From: Verrucomicrobiales bacterium
Lineage (GTDB): Bacteria; Verrucomicrobiota; Verrucomicrobiia; Verrucomicrobiales; DEV007
Length of the DNA stretch: 64,000 nucleotides
Direction of reading: 5' to 3'
NCBI GenBank assembly: GCA_012960505.1
Contig: DUBC01000007.1
Location: forward strand, 295,199-359,198
The position numbers and the translations under genes were made by a program. Below the pieces are notes generated by a model that saw only the letters and a program-made list of their open reading frames with translations, was not told the DNA's origin and made no database searches. Shown here piece by piece: positions 1 through 7,578 of this stretch (its first letter is position 1; each line of letters begins with the position of its first letter).

Positions 1-272
1 TGTAGTTGTTCGGATAATTCCGAAATCTACGCTTTGTCAGACGGAAGAGCAATTTTTAATCTGCCTCTTCAATTGTGATGAAACAGCCACCAGAAAGAGG
101 AATCAGCGCCTTAATTGCTTGGAGAATTTCACTCCACTATTCCAATGCAGAGAAGTTCAGAGGATCCTCATCTCAATTCTACTGTTCTCACCAATTGCCC
201 AAGAAACACTGAGATTCATCAAAACAGAAAATTCCTCAGCCCAACCCTTAGAACATAGGGATTTGTAAGATG
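1..272. other. Left edge, no confident gene
   Basis: No gene can be assigned here. The second plus-strand frame is open from base 2 to a TAA at 266-268, so it could be the last 88 codons of a gene that begins outside the window. The translation is rich in Cys, Leu and Ile, has no motif I recognise, and its codon use does not stand out, so it may be a chance open frame. It stops just before the 3' end of the tRNA on the other strand. Confidence 0.25.
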
Positions 273-345
<73 letters not shown>

Positions 346-433
346 TTACACCCTACCAGATATCATTTGCATGATACTAATGAGGGTCGGAAAACTAATG
401 TCTTTAGATAAAAGTGACAAGTGAGAATTGGCT

Positions 434-1603
434 CTAAAATGCAGATTCATACAAATCAGCAAATTCATCCACTCCGACAGTCCTCGGATTAAAGGTTCCG
501 GTCCACTGACTTGAGGCGTCCTTGGATAGAGTCAAGAAATTTCCTCTGTCTACACCATATGAAGACAATTCACTTGAAATACCGGCAATATCTAAAAGGT
601 CATTAACTCTGTTTGATAAATCACCGTCATACAAATCAGTATAAATATTTTTGATGCCAGAATCCTCAGAATTATATCGAATCACATGAGGAAGCATCAT
701 TCCAACAGCGGCACCATGTATGATTCCAAATTGAGCAGTCAAAGGGTTAGCTGCCGCATGAGCCGCTCCCAGCATGCTCGATTCGATAGCCGTCCCCGCG
801 TAAGCAGCTCCAAGGATCATCTTGGACCTAGCTTCAATGTCTTTGGGATCTTTAAGAACGGACTCAAATGACTCATTTAAAAGATTAAATGCTAGTTTGG
901 AATATTGATAGCTAACATCATTCCTCTTAGTCGTAACGCACGTTTCGATGGCATGAGAAAGCGCATCAATGCCGGTATGTGAAGTCACTTTGCTGGGTTG
1001 CGTCACTGTCAGCTCAGGATCAAGAATGGCAATCCTAGCAGCGGCTTTTTTGTCCCCACAAGCCATCTTAATATGAGTCTCTGAATCAGCAATTATTGCG
1101 TAGCTCTGGCACTCACTGCCGGTCCCTGCGGTCGTTGGTATTGCAATGAATGGCAGCATCTCATTGTCGGCTTTACCACTACCCCAATAGTCCTTCATTT
1201 CACCGCCATTAGTTAGTATGAAATTACATCCCTTCGCTGTGTCCAAACTAGATCCGCCACCGAGTCCGACGATTAAATCAATGCTCTGGCCCTGAGCCTT
1301 ATCAACACACGAAGAAACATCCTCAGTGGTCGGATTCTCTCTCACATCAGTATATGTCAAAACATCAATTCCTGCATTAATGAGAATCATCATGACCCAT
1401 TCCATGTGCCCGGCCTCAGCGATTCCTGGATCTGTAACGAGCAGAACTTTACTTCCTCCAAGAGATTTTACATGATCAGCTAAACTCGAAACTGCCCCCG
1501 AACCAAAGTCGACTCTGGTTTCCGTTAGCGCACCAAAAGCTATAATTTCATCTGATTGGCAGTACTCCGAACAAATGTCAGCTGCCTTAATTTCAGTACT
1601 CAT
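434..1603 (-). CDS. Iron-dependent (class III) alcohol dehydrogenase
   Basis: This is a 389-residue NAD(P)-dependent alcohol dehydrogenase of the Fe-ADH family (PF00465), expected to be cytoplasmic and to interconvert an alcohol and an aldehyde. The nucleotide-binding motif GGGSSLDTAKG is at residues 115-125. All four metal ligands of the family are visible: the Asp and His of GIDALSHAIE, the His of AAHAAANPL and the His of IIHGAAVG. Length is normal. The ATG overlaps the stop of the upstream aldehyde dehydrogenase in an ATGA arrangement, so the two are translationally coupled, and it is the last gene of the long minus-strand cluster. The substrate cannot be read from the sequence; butanol, lactaldehyde and hydroxybutyrate dehydrogenases all belong to the family. 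The family call is secure; the pathway role as partner of the neighbouring reductase is inference. Confidence 0.93.
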   Translation of the reverse strand: MSTEIKAADICSEYCQSDEIIAFGALTETRVDFGSGAVSSLADHVKSLGGSKVLLVTDPGIAEAGHMEWVMMILINAGIDVLTYTDVRENPTTEDVSSCVDKAQGQSIDLIVGLGGGSSLDTAKGCNFILTNGGEMKDYWGSGKADNEMLPFIAIPTTAGTGSECQSYAIIADSETHIKMACGDKKAAARIAILDPELTVTQPSKVTSHTGIDALSHAIETCVTTKRNDVSYQYSKLAFNLLNESFESVLKDPKDIEARSKMILGAAYAGTAIESSMLGAAHAAANPLTAQFGIIHGAAVGMMLPHVIRYNSEDSGIKNIYTDLYDGDLSNRVNDLLDIAGISSELSSYGVDRGNFLTLSKDASSQWTGTFNPRTVGVDEFADLYESAF

Positions 1604-3030
1604 GCAACTTGAATAGATCGTCTTCGATATAAAAATTCAAATAGATTGCCTTCATGAGGCTGGTCCCACTCGATATGATTAGTTGGCATGGCGCCGACAT
1701 TTAACCGTTCAATGTGATCAGCAAATATCAACTCATCGAGCCAACTGCTATCTTTAGTAATCGCAGCTACGGCCAACGACTTGCCGATCGAACCAAGCAT
1801 TTGATCCTGTGGCATTTCAATGACGCTCGCGTACGGAAAGAGAAACTCAGTATTACCAATAGGATGGTCAATTGAATCACATCTAACTATGGTCGGAAGC
1901 ATGTAATGCATGCCGTCCCTCTGCACGTAACGCTCACTACCATCCCTCTTTTCAAGGCTAATGTCCTTGGCGCCACCCTCTTCAAGACCATCCTCAATGG
2001 ACACGTTTATCCATTCGGCCATTTTGGGATTAGCAAAACCTGACAAAGTGGCTTCATTATCATCCTGAGCACGGACCTTCATTGGGACCAATGCCTCAGC
2101 TAACGCGTCAGCAATCTCGTCAGCATACTTAGGCACAATGACGCAACTTGCATTGATGCAGGACCTGCCTGAGTTGGCTGAAATACTCCTGACCATTAGA
2201 TCGAGGTGATTTTTCCAATTCTCAATTTCGTCATCACCAATAAGTATTTTGGATCTGCCAGCACCATGAACTTCTACTCTCGGATCATTTTCGTACTGCT
2301 TGACCGTATCATCACCACCAAAAAGCATCACTCTATTGCAATTCCTTATGATAGCAGATGAACCATCATGATGAGCAGGGTAGAAACTAAAAGCCTCTGC
2401 CGGAGCTCCGGCCTTAATGAATGACTGTATCACTCTCCATGGGGTCCATGGTTCCTCACGTCCAGGCTTTAGAACGACCGGAGTCTTCATGGCTATAGAA
2501 GGTATCCACAACGCGTTAACGGCCGGGCTATTCGACGGAAGCACGACACCAAGAGCCGTAGTCGTGGGAACAAAAGAAACAGTCACACCTAACTGACTGC
2601 CATAAGCCACATCAAGGACATCAGTACTCATGCCTCTGGAAAGACCCTTAAGTATTGTTGGCACCTGAGCAAAGACTCCATGCAGCCTCTCCATATTCAT
2701 ACGAATAAGCGAATGAGGAAGACCACTGGTAGCTGCTAAGGAATGAAGATATTCTTCAGGGCCCTGCATTACACCCTCATCACCAACAGGCAATTCATCG
2801 GTAAGGAAGATGTCGCCTGCCTTGAGCGTTATATCGAGCAGATCCTGAGTTGAAAATTTCTGTAAAGCTGTACGTCCAACAGTTAAATTCAAGAGATCCC
2901 TCTTAATTAATCCGGAATTTGCCATGGTTATTCTGGCCACAGGATCACCACCTTGTACCGGACAAATGTCTTGCACATCGAAGCTCCGGTACACTTCACC
3001 TTGGCGCAATAATGGAATGGTCGGCAACAT
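1600..3030 (-). CDS. Aldehyde dehydrogenase-fold reductase, probably acylating
   Basis: This 476-residue protein has the aldehyde dehydrogenase fold. The catalytic Cys is residue 291 in NSGRSC, and the cofactor-side motifs LPSNSP (about 164-169) and KPGREEPWT (about 188-196) are present. At the place where hydrolytic aldehyde dehydrogenases carry the general-base Glu (ELGG motif) the sequence reads VHGAGRSK, so the Glu is replaced by His255. Loss of this Glu is characteristic of CoA-acylating aldehyde dehydrogenases and LuxC-type acyl reductases, which pass the acyl group to or from a thioester instead of water. It sits 11 bp after a LuxE/PaaK-like ligase gene and overlaps the alcohol dehydrogenase gene by 4 bp. 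I infer acyl-thioester to aldehyde reduction, or the reverse. The fold is certain; the acylating role is inferred from the missing Glu and context. Confidence 0.8.
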   Translation of the reverse strand: MLPTIPLLRQGEVYRSFDVQDICPVQGGDPVARITMANSGLIKRDLLNLTVGRTALQKFSTQDLLDITLKAGDIFLTDELPVGDEGVMQGPEEYLHSLAATSGLPHSLIRMNMERLHGVFAQVPTILKGLSRGMSTDVLDVAYGSQLGVTVSFVPTTTALGVVLPSNSPAVNALWIPSIAMKTPVVLKPGREEPWTPWRVIQSFIKAGAPAEAFSFYPAHHDGSSAIIRNCNRVMLFGGDDTVKQYENDPRVEVHGAGRSKILIGDDEIENWKNHLDLMVRSISANSGRSCINASCVIVPKYADEIADALAEALVPMKVRAQDDNEATLSGFANPKMAEWINVSIEDGLEEGGAKDISLEKRDGSERYVQRDGMHYMLPTIVRCDSIDHPIGNTEFLFPYASVIEMPQDQMLGSIGKSLAVAAITKDSSWLDELIFADHIERLNVGAMPTNHIEWDQPHEGNLFEFLYRRRSIQVA

Positions 3031-3041
3031 TGATAAGCTTT

Positions 3042-4097
3042 CTAGTATACTCCTTCGACAACCTTCTTTTCCATGGCTCCGAATGGCCTAACGTCACCCA
3101 CTCCATCCCAGGGATATTTATCGATAGGCTCTCTCCTGATAGCCTCATCACGTTCGAGAAAACGAGGCATGAAAAATTCTTTTGTTAGCGTCGTCAGTTC
3201 GACGCGTCCAAAATCTCCATAAGGCATCGTTGTAGCCGTATCTTTAGGGTCGACGACACGAAGAACAGCTCTGGGCTGAGGAGCGTAATAGGTCACACTG
3301 TACGTTTCATCTAATGGACGACTAACAGCAAGACCCATCAAAGTGTTACCATATGTGGGAACCAAATGCGTCTTGCCTTCAAGGACTTCCTCTACCCAGA
3401 ACCGGACCGCCTGCGGTGTCATTGTTGTACCACCACAAAAGACCCCCTTAATTCCAGACCCTGGAACGGATAGCCTCTCACCAATTGACTCCAGAAGTTT
3501 AGGAGTCGTGAACATGCAACCAATGTCACGATGCTTAATTATTTCTACGGCCTGGTCAATGACATGTTTTTGATATCTCTCGACTTCATCAATTTGTTTG
3601 CGGATAATCAATTTTTTGACCCACCGAGGATCAAGGTCAACATGATAACAGCTACCTCCCCTATGTTGAGCAAGATGCTCAACTGCTAATCTCAATCTCC
3701 TCGGACCAGTGGGTCCTACCATGATCCAATTCGCACCCCTTGGAAAATGCTCATCAGAAAGCGTTTCAGAAAACATCTCGTAGTCATGCTTATAATCGTC
3801 CCAACCGACTCGCTGCTTAGGCAACCCAGTCGTGCCTCCAGTTTCAAAAACATTGAATGGCCTCCCATCCATTCCCTTTGGAACAAACCTTTCATTCTTT
3901 TCGTCCCTCAGCCATTCATCCTGAAAATGATCAAACTTATGAATGTCATCAAATGATTGGACTTCATCCCTAGGATCCCAACCCGCTTCTTTCTTCCAGT
4001 CCAACCAAAATGGACATCCAGTCTCTTCAGAAAAATGCCAAGTTAATATTTGTCGGAGTTGATTATCTAGCATCTCCTTCGCTTCTTCTGTAGTCAT
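3042..4097 (-). CDS. LuxE/PaaK-like adenylate-forming ligase
   Basis: This 351-residue enzyme belongs to the adenylate-forming superfamily, nearest to the phenylacetate-CoA ligase and LuxE acyl-protein synthetase branch. The ATP-binding loop is FETGGTTGLPK at residues 84-94; later motifs include VFCGGTTMTP, VPTYGNT and GDVRPFG near the C terminus. PaaK-type ligases are about 430 residues and finish with a mobile C-terminal domain of roughly 100 residues; here the chain ends soon after GDVRPFG, which resembles LuxE in length. It would activate a carboxylic acid as the acyl-adenylate, for transfer to CoA, a protein thiol or the adjacent reductase. It lies 68 bp downstream of the symporter gene and 11 bp upstream of the reductase gene. 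The substrate is unknown; the superfamily is secure, the LuxE-like mode is inference. Confidence 0.75.
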   Translation of the reverse strand: MTTEEAKEMLDNQLRQILTWHFSEETGCPFWLDWKKEAGWDPRDEVQSFDDIHKFDHFQDEWLRDEKNERFVPKGMDGRPFNVFETGGTTGLPKQRVGWDDYKHDYEMFSETLSDEHFPRGANWIMVGPTGPRRLRLAVEHLAQHRGGSCYHVDLDPRWVKKLIIRKQIDEVERYQKHVIDQAVEIIKHRDIGCMFTTPKLLESIGERLSVPGSGIKGVFCGGTTMTPQAVRFWVEEVLEGKTHLVPTYGNTLMGLAVSRPLDETYSVTYYAPQPRAVLRVVDPKDTATTMPYGDFGRVELTTLTKEFFMPRFLERDEAIRREPIDKYPWDGVGDVRPFGAMEKKVVEGVY

Positions 4098-4165
4098 AGT
4101 TATATTATATGAGATGTATTAATCTTAGAATCTAATTTAATTGCCTAGCCCAACAAGTTAGCAGT

Positions 4166-5785
4166 TTAAAACTTTGGAAAGAACTTGTTCACGGTCGACT
4201 CAGCGGGCTTTGCAGTGAACAAGGAAACAATAATCATTGCTAACGCGCCAGCACCGAAACTGAATACTACAGGCATCATGCCTATTGGTGGCTCAAATCC
4301 TGCCTGCTCTACAAAACTTGCCAGCATTCTATTATAAACCATATATTCACCACCCCAACCTGATGCTTTAAAGAAGTAAAGCCATACAGCCGTCGCGGAA
4401 ATAATTGAAGCGAATGCACCAGTCTTAGTGGCCCCTTTCCAATAAAGTGCGGCAAAGACTAAAGGTGTGAGACTAGCGAAACCTGAAAAACTCCAAATAG
4501 CCAAATCAAAGACACTCTTCTTAAATAGAAGAATAGAAAACACATAAGTGATAATCACAATGCTAATGACAAAGAGTCTGGCTATAAGTATAATTTGCTT
4601 GTCGGTGAAACGATCCTTACCAAATTTATCGATCACGACATCGTTAGTGAACATTGTACCCAAGCAAAGGAACTGCGAGTCCAGTGATGACATGATCGCT
4701 GCAAGAATTCCCGCAGTCACTAACCCAACAACGATTGGATCCTTAACTAGAATACCCACCATTTTAGCAAGGACTGCTCCCCCTGGTGTGCCTTCAGGCA
4801 ATTTCCCAGTAGCCCACAATCCGATGAGCACACAAGGGACCCAAACAATCATGATACATATTGGATGCGCTATCACAGTGAGCCTGAAACTCTTGGCGCT
4901 CCGAGCAGTGAGCCAGTGCTGAAATAGATGAGGAAACATACCGACACTCAGTGGTATTAGCATATAACTTAAAAACATTAGCTTGGGGACACCCACACTA
5001 TCATCAAGCCCAGAAACATCCCTGACCAAGTGAGCGTCATTAGCCTGAGCGATAGCTGCCCCAAGACCTCCCAATTTGTCACTGATTAGATAAAAGGCCA
5101 AAAGGCCCATCGCCATAAACACAATCGTTTGGAATGTATTAGCCCAAGCAGCGGCACGGGAACCTCCCGCAAAAATGTAACAGAGAACAACCAAACAAAT
5201 GACAAGGCCGGTCAATTCTCCGGGAATCGCGCCACTAGTTGATTCAAATAACTCGGGAAACATTCCAGGAGCCTTACCTTTGGGCCCAGTAACACCCATA
5301 ATGGTTTTGCCGGCTCCGATGACACCGATAAGAAGATACGGTATAACCAATAGAACTAATATTGGAAAGAGCAGATAACCGATCGCTTTAGATTCAAAAC
5401 GGTCACGGAAGAACTGAATTTGAGTTACGTAACCATATTTTTTTCCAAATGACCATAATTTGATACCGATCAAGAAGAAGCAGGCAGCATGAATGAGTCC
5501 TGAGGAAGAGGCCATGAGCCCGTACGTACCAACGCCCCGCTCAAAGGCCTTGCCCGTTGACCCGACCAACGCAAAAGCCGTCATTGTAGTACCAAATACA
5601 GACATGAGAAGCATGAAGGGGCCAATGCTTCGACTAGCCACAAAGTAATCAGTGCTGGTGCCCCTAAAGAGCAACTTACTCATCATTGCCAAGCCTAATA
5701 ACAATCCCAGATAGATAGCTATGACAACGACAGGAATCGTCGAGGTCGCAAGTAAATTAAAGTGAATGAAATTCTCAGGATTCAT
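4166..5785 (-). CDS. Sodium:solute symporter (SSS family)
   Basis: This is a multi-spanning inner-membrane transporter of the SSS family (PF00474) that uses the sodium gradient to import an organic solute. The protein has about 13 hydrophobic segments. Family features include a glycine-rich early segment and the FAGGSRAAAWANTFQTIVF and AAIMSSLDSQFLCLGTMFTNDV stretches, the latter the usual Ser-rich sodium-site helix. A longer frame to 5812 would use TTG; the ATG at 5785 is preferred because AGGGGGTGA lies just upstream and gives 539 residues. The start overlaps the stop of the DUF3311 gene by 11 bp, which suggests translational coupling. Pairing with DUF3311 is common for this branch. The substrate is likely the compound handled by the downstream ligase, reductase and dehydrogenase, but this is inferred from position only. 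Confidence 0.9.
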   Translation of the reverse strand: MNPENFIHFNLLATSTIPVVVIAIYLGLLLGLAMMSKLLFRGTSTDYFVASRSIGPFMLLMSVFGTTMTAFALVGSTGKAFERGVGTYGLMASSSGLIHAACFFLIGIKLWSFGKKYGYVTQIQFFRDRFESKAIGYLLFPILVLLVIPYLLIGVIGAGKTIMGVTGPKGKAPGMFPELFESTSGAIPGELTGLVICLVVLCYIFAGGSRAAAWANTFQTIVFMAMGLLAFYLISDKLGGLGAAIAQANDAHLVRDVSGLDDSVGVPKLMFLSYMLIPLSVGMFPHLFQHWLTARSAKSFRLTVIAHPICIMIVWVPCVLIGLWATGKLPEGTPGGAVLAKMVGILVKDPIVVGLVTAGILAAIMSSLDSQFLCLGTMFTNDVVIDKFGKDRFTDKQIILIARLFVISIVIITYVFSILLFKKSVFDLAIWSFSGFASLTPLVFAALYWKGATKTGAFASIISATAVWLYFFKASGWGGEYMVYNRMLASFVEQAGFEPPIGMMPVVFSFGAGALAMIIVSLFTAKPAESTVNKFFPKF

Positions 5786-6005
5786 TTGAGTCACCCCCTT
5801 CTGCCCAATCAACTAAATCCTTAGGCCAAGCAAATTTAATTGCAAAGACCCAGAGTATTGAAGCCGCTAATGAGTAGCAAGCATGGTAAAAAAGCCCGAC
5901 AGGCATAAAACCGAAGACCAGCTCAGAATTTCCCCAGTTCCAAGTGTCATGGTGAAGAACACCAAGTACGATGGCTAGTGCTAAAATTATTCTTTTAGAA
6001 GTCAT
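5775..6005 (-). CDS. DUF3311 small membrane protein
   Basis: This 76-residue protein has two hydrophobic segments separated by a turn. It matches the DUF3311 family, with the motif LVFGFMPVGLFYHACYSL and a C-terminal FAWP sequence. Such proteins are typically encoded next to SSS-type symporters, as here, where the reading frames overlap. A role as an accessory subunit or stabiliser of the transporter is likely by analogy but is not proven for the family. It lies 30 bp downstream of a PQQ-type propeller gene on the same strand. Confidence 0.85.
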   Translation of the reverse strand: MTSKRIILALAIVLGVLHHDTWNWGNSELVFGFMPVGLFYHACYSLAASILWVFAIKFAWPKDLVDWAEGGDSNES

Positions 6006-6035
6006 TATTTAAAAAAAACTCATATACCAATACCG

Positions 6036-7568
6036 TTATTTTGAAGCGGTCTTGGCGCCCTCTTTAAAAGCGTACAGGTGAGCTTGAGTTGCAATATACA
6101 AGACGCCATTCGCAATGACAGGACTTGCATAAACGGGTGCTGAAAATTCGACCAAGCCAATCTTTTCCATCTTGCGACTATGCTTAAGGATCACTACTTC
6201 CCCATCCTCATTACCAATGAAGACTTTTCCGTCAGCCACTAAAGTTGAACCCCAAATGTGACTCTTTGTGTCATATACCCAAGCTTTCTTCCCGGTCTTC
6301 ACATCAACGCAATGGACCCTACCTCTGTAATCTGCTGCATAAACTAAGCCATCAGCAATTGAAACTGTCGATATTCCTCTCTCAATTTCAGTATAATCCC
6401 AGTTAACCTTTCCAGTCTTCGCATTAACAGACATCATTCTGCCAACGCCTTCACCATGCTCTGGGTCCTGACCAATCAATGAAATCACATTACCTTCGTG
6501 ATAGACTGGAGATGAAATATACTCACTTGGGCCTTCGAACGTTGCGTATTTGACCTTTTTGCCGTCCTTGTCTTTCCGATACTCAGGCAAATTACCGTCG
6601 ACTCTCCAATTCTCAGGCATGACGAGAAAACCTTCATCGTCCTCTTTGGCCTTTGGATCAAAACTATATAAGTAGCCGTCACCTGCACCAAAGAAGATAG
6701 TGGATTTACCATCAACCTTAGCCACCATTGGACTAGACCAATTGCAGTGCATTACTCTTTCACCAATCTTCGAAGCTTCCTCACCGACCAGTTCTCCCGT
6801 AGCTAAATCAAGAAGAATAAGACAAGGCGCCTGCGGGGCCGGAACATTGAGGTGAGACCAGTCAACACCGTTTGAAGTAGTAACTACTAGCTTCCCATCA
6901 ACAATTTTAGGAGATGAACTCGCAATGTTATGAGGGAAAACACCCAGTTCTTCACGCATATCATACACCCAAATAATATCACCATCGCCCTTACCCGCCT
7001 TGAATGTCTTACCGCCAGTCATCATAAACTTAGCTTCATCCTTGAATGGCCCATCATTACCGTTCGCCATTCCCTCCATATCAACACAAACAACCCTGCA
7101 GCGGTTGGATATAAAATAGGCCCTACCTTTGTGAATTAGCGGAGAGGAGCAAACACCGAGATATTCCCAGTCTGAGACCTTTCCAGCCCCGAGCTTAGGA
7201 ATTACGAGCTGCCAGAGGAAGCCTCCATCCTTTTCATCAAAGCACATAATAATGCCCCTATCTCCCTCATGTTGAGCATCTCTTGGGGATTCATTGTTAG
7301 TACCAATGAGAACTTTCCCTTCTGCTATAGTTGGCGTGCCATAGCTTTGCGAACCGATCTTTGCTACCCACTTGACGTTCTTGGTAGTGGAGAGATCAAT
7401 GTCTTCGGTACCCTTTTTTCTCTTACCAGGTTCCATTTCTAGAGGTATGGCCTTAGCAGAAGAGGCCATGTTATTATTTCCATCACCTCCCCACTCAGGC
7501 CAATCGGCAGAGTATGATGTTGTTAGATTAACTGTAATTAATATGGCAATTGCTTTAATGGTTTTCAT
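6036..7568 (-). CDS. Secreted PQQ-type beta-propeller protein (510 aa)
   Basis: A 20-residue N-terminal signal sequence ending near TSYSA is followed by WPEWGGDGNNN, the usual start of PVC propellers annotated as PQQ-like domain proteins (PF13360). The chain has repeated blades with the pattern DGK(V/L)..G followed by D..TGK..W, for example DVKTGKKAWVYD and NAKTGKVNWDYTE. It should fold as a seven- or eight-bladed propeller in the periplasm or outside. I see no evidence that it binds PQQ or acts as a quinoprotein dehydrogenase, so function is open. It begins 10 bp after a second propeller gene and precedes the DUF3311 and symporter genes. Binding or processing of the substrate that the symporter imports is a reasonable guess only. 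Confidence 0.85.
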   Translation of the reverse strand: MKTIKAIAILITVNLTTSYSADWPEWGGDGNNNMASSAKAIPLEMEPGKRKKGTEDIDLSTTKNVKWVAKIGSQSYGTPTIAEGKVLIGTNNESPRDAQHEGDRGIIMCFDEKDGGFLWQLVIPKLGAGKVSDWEYLGVCSSPLIHKGRAYFISNRCRVVCVDMEGMANGNDGPFKDEAKFMMTGGKTFKAGKGDGDIIWVYDMREELGVFPHNIASSSPKIVDGKLVVTTSNGVDWSHLNVPAPQAPCLILLDLATGELVGEEASKIGERVMHCNWSSPMVAKVDGKSTIFFGAGDGYLYSFDPKAKEDDEGFLVMPENWRVDGNLPEYRKDKDGKKVKYATFEGPSEYISSPVYHEGNVISLIGQDPEHGEGVGRMMSVNAKTGKVNWDYTEIERGISTVSIADGLVYAADYRGRVHCVDVKTGKKAWVYDTKSHIWGSTLVADGKVFIGNEDGEVVILKHSRKMEKIGLVEFSAPVYASPVIANGVLYIATQAHLYAFKEGAKTASK

Positions 7569-7578
7569 GTTAGACTTT

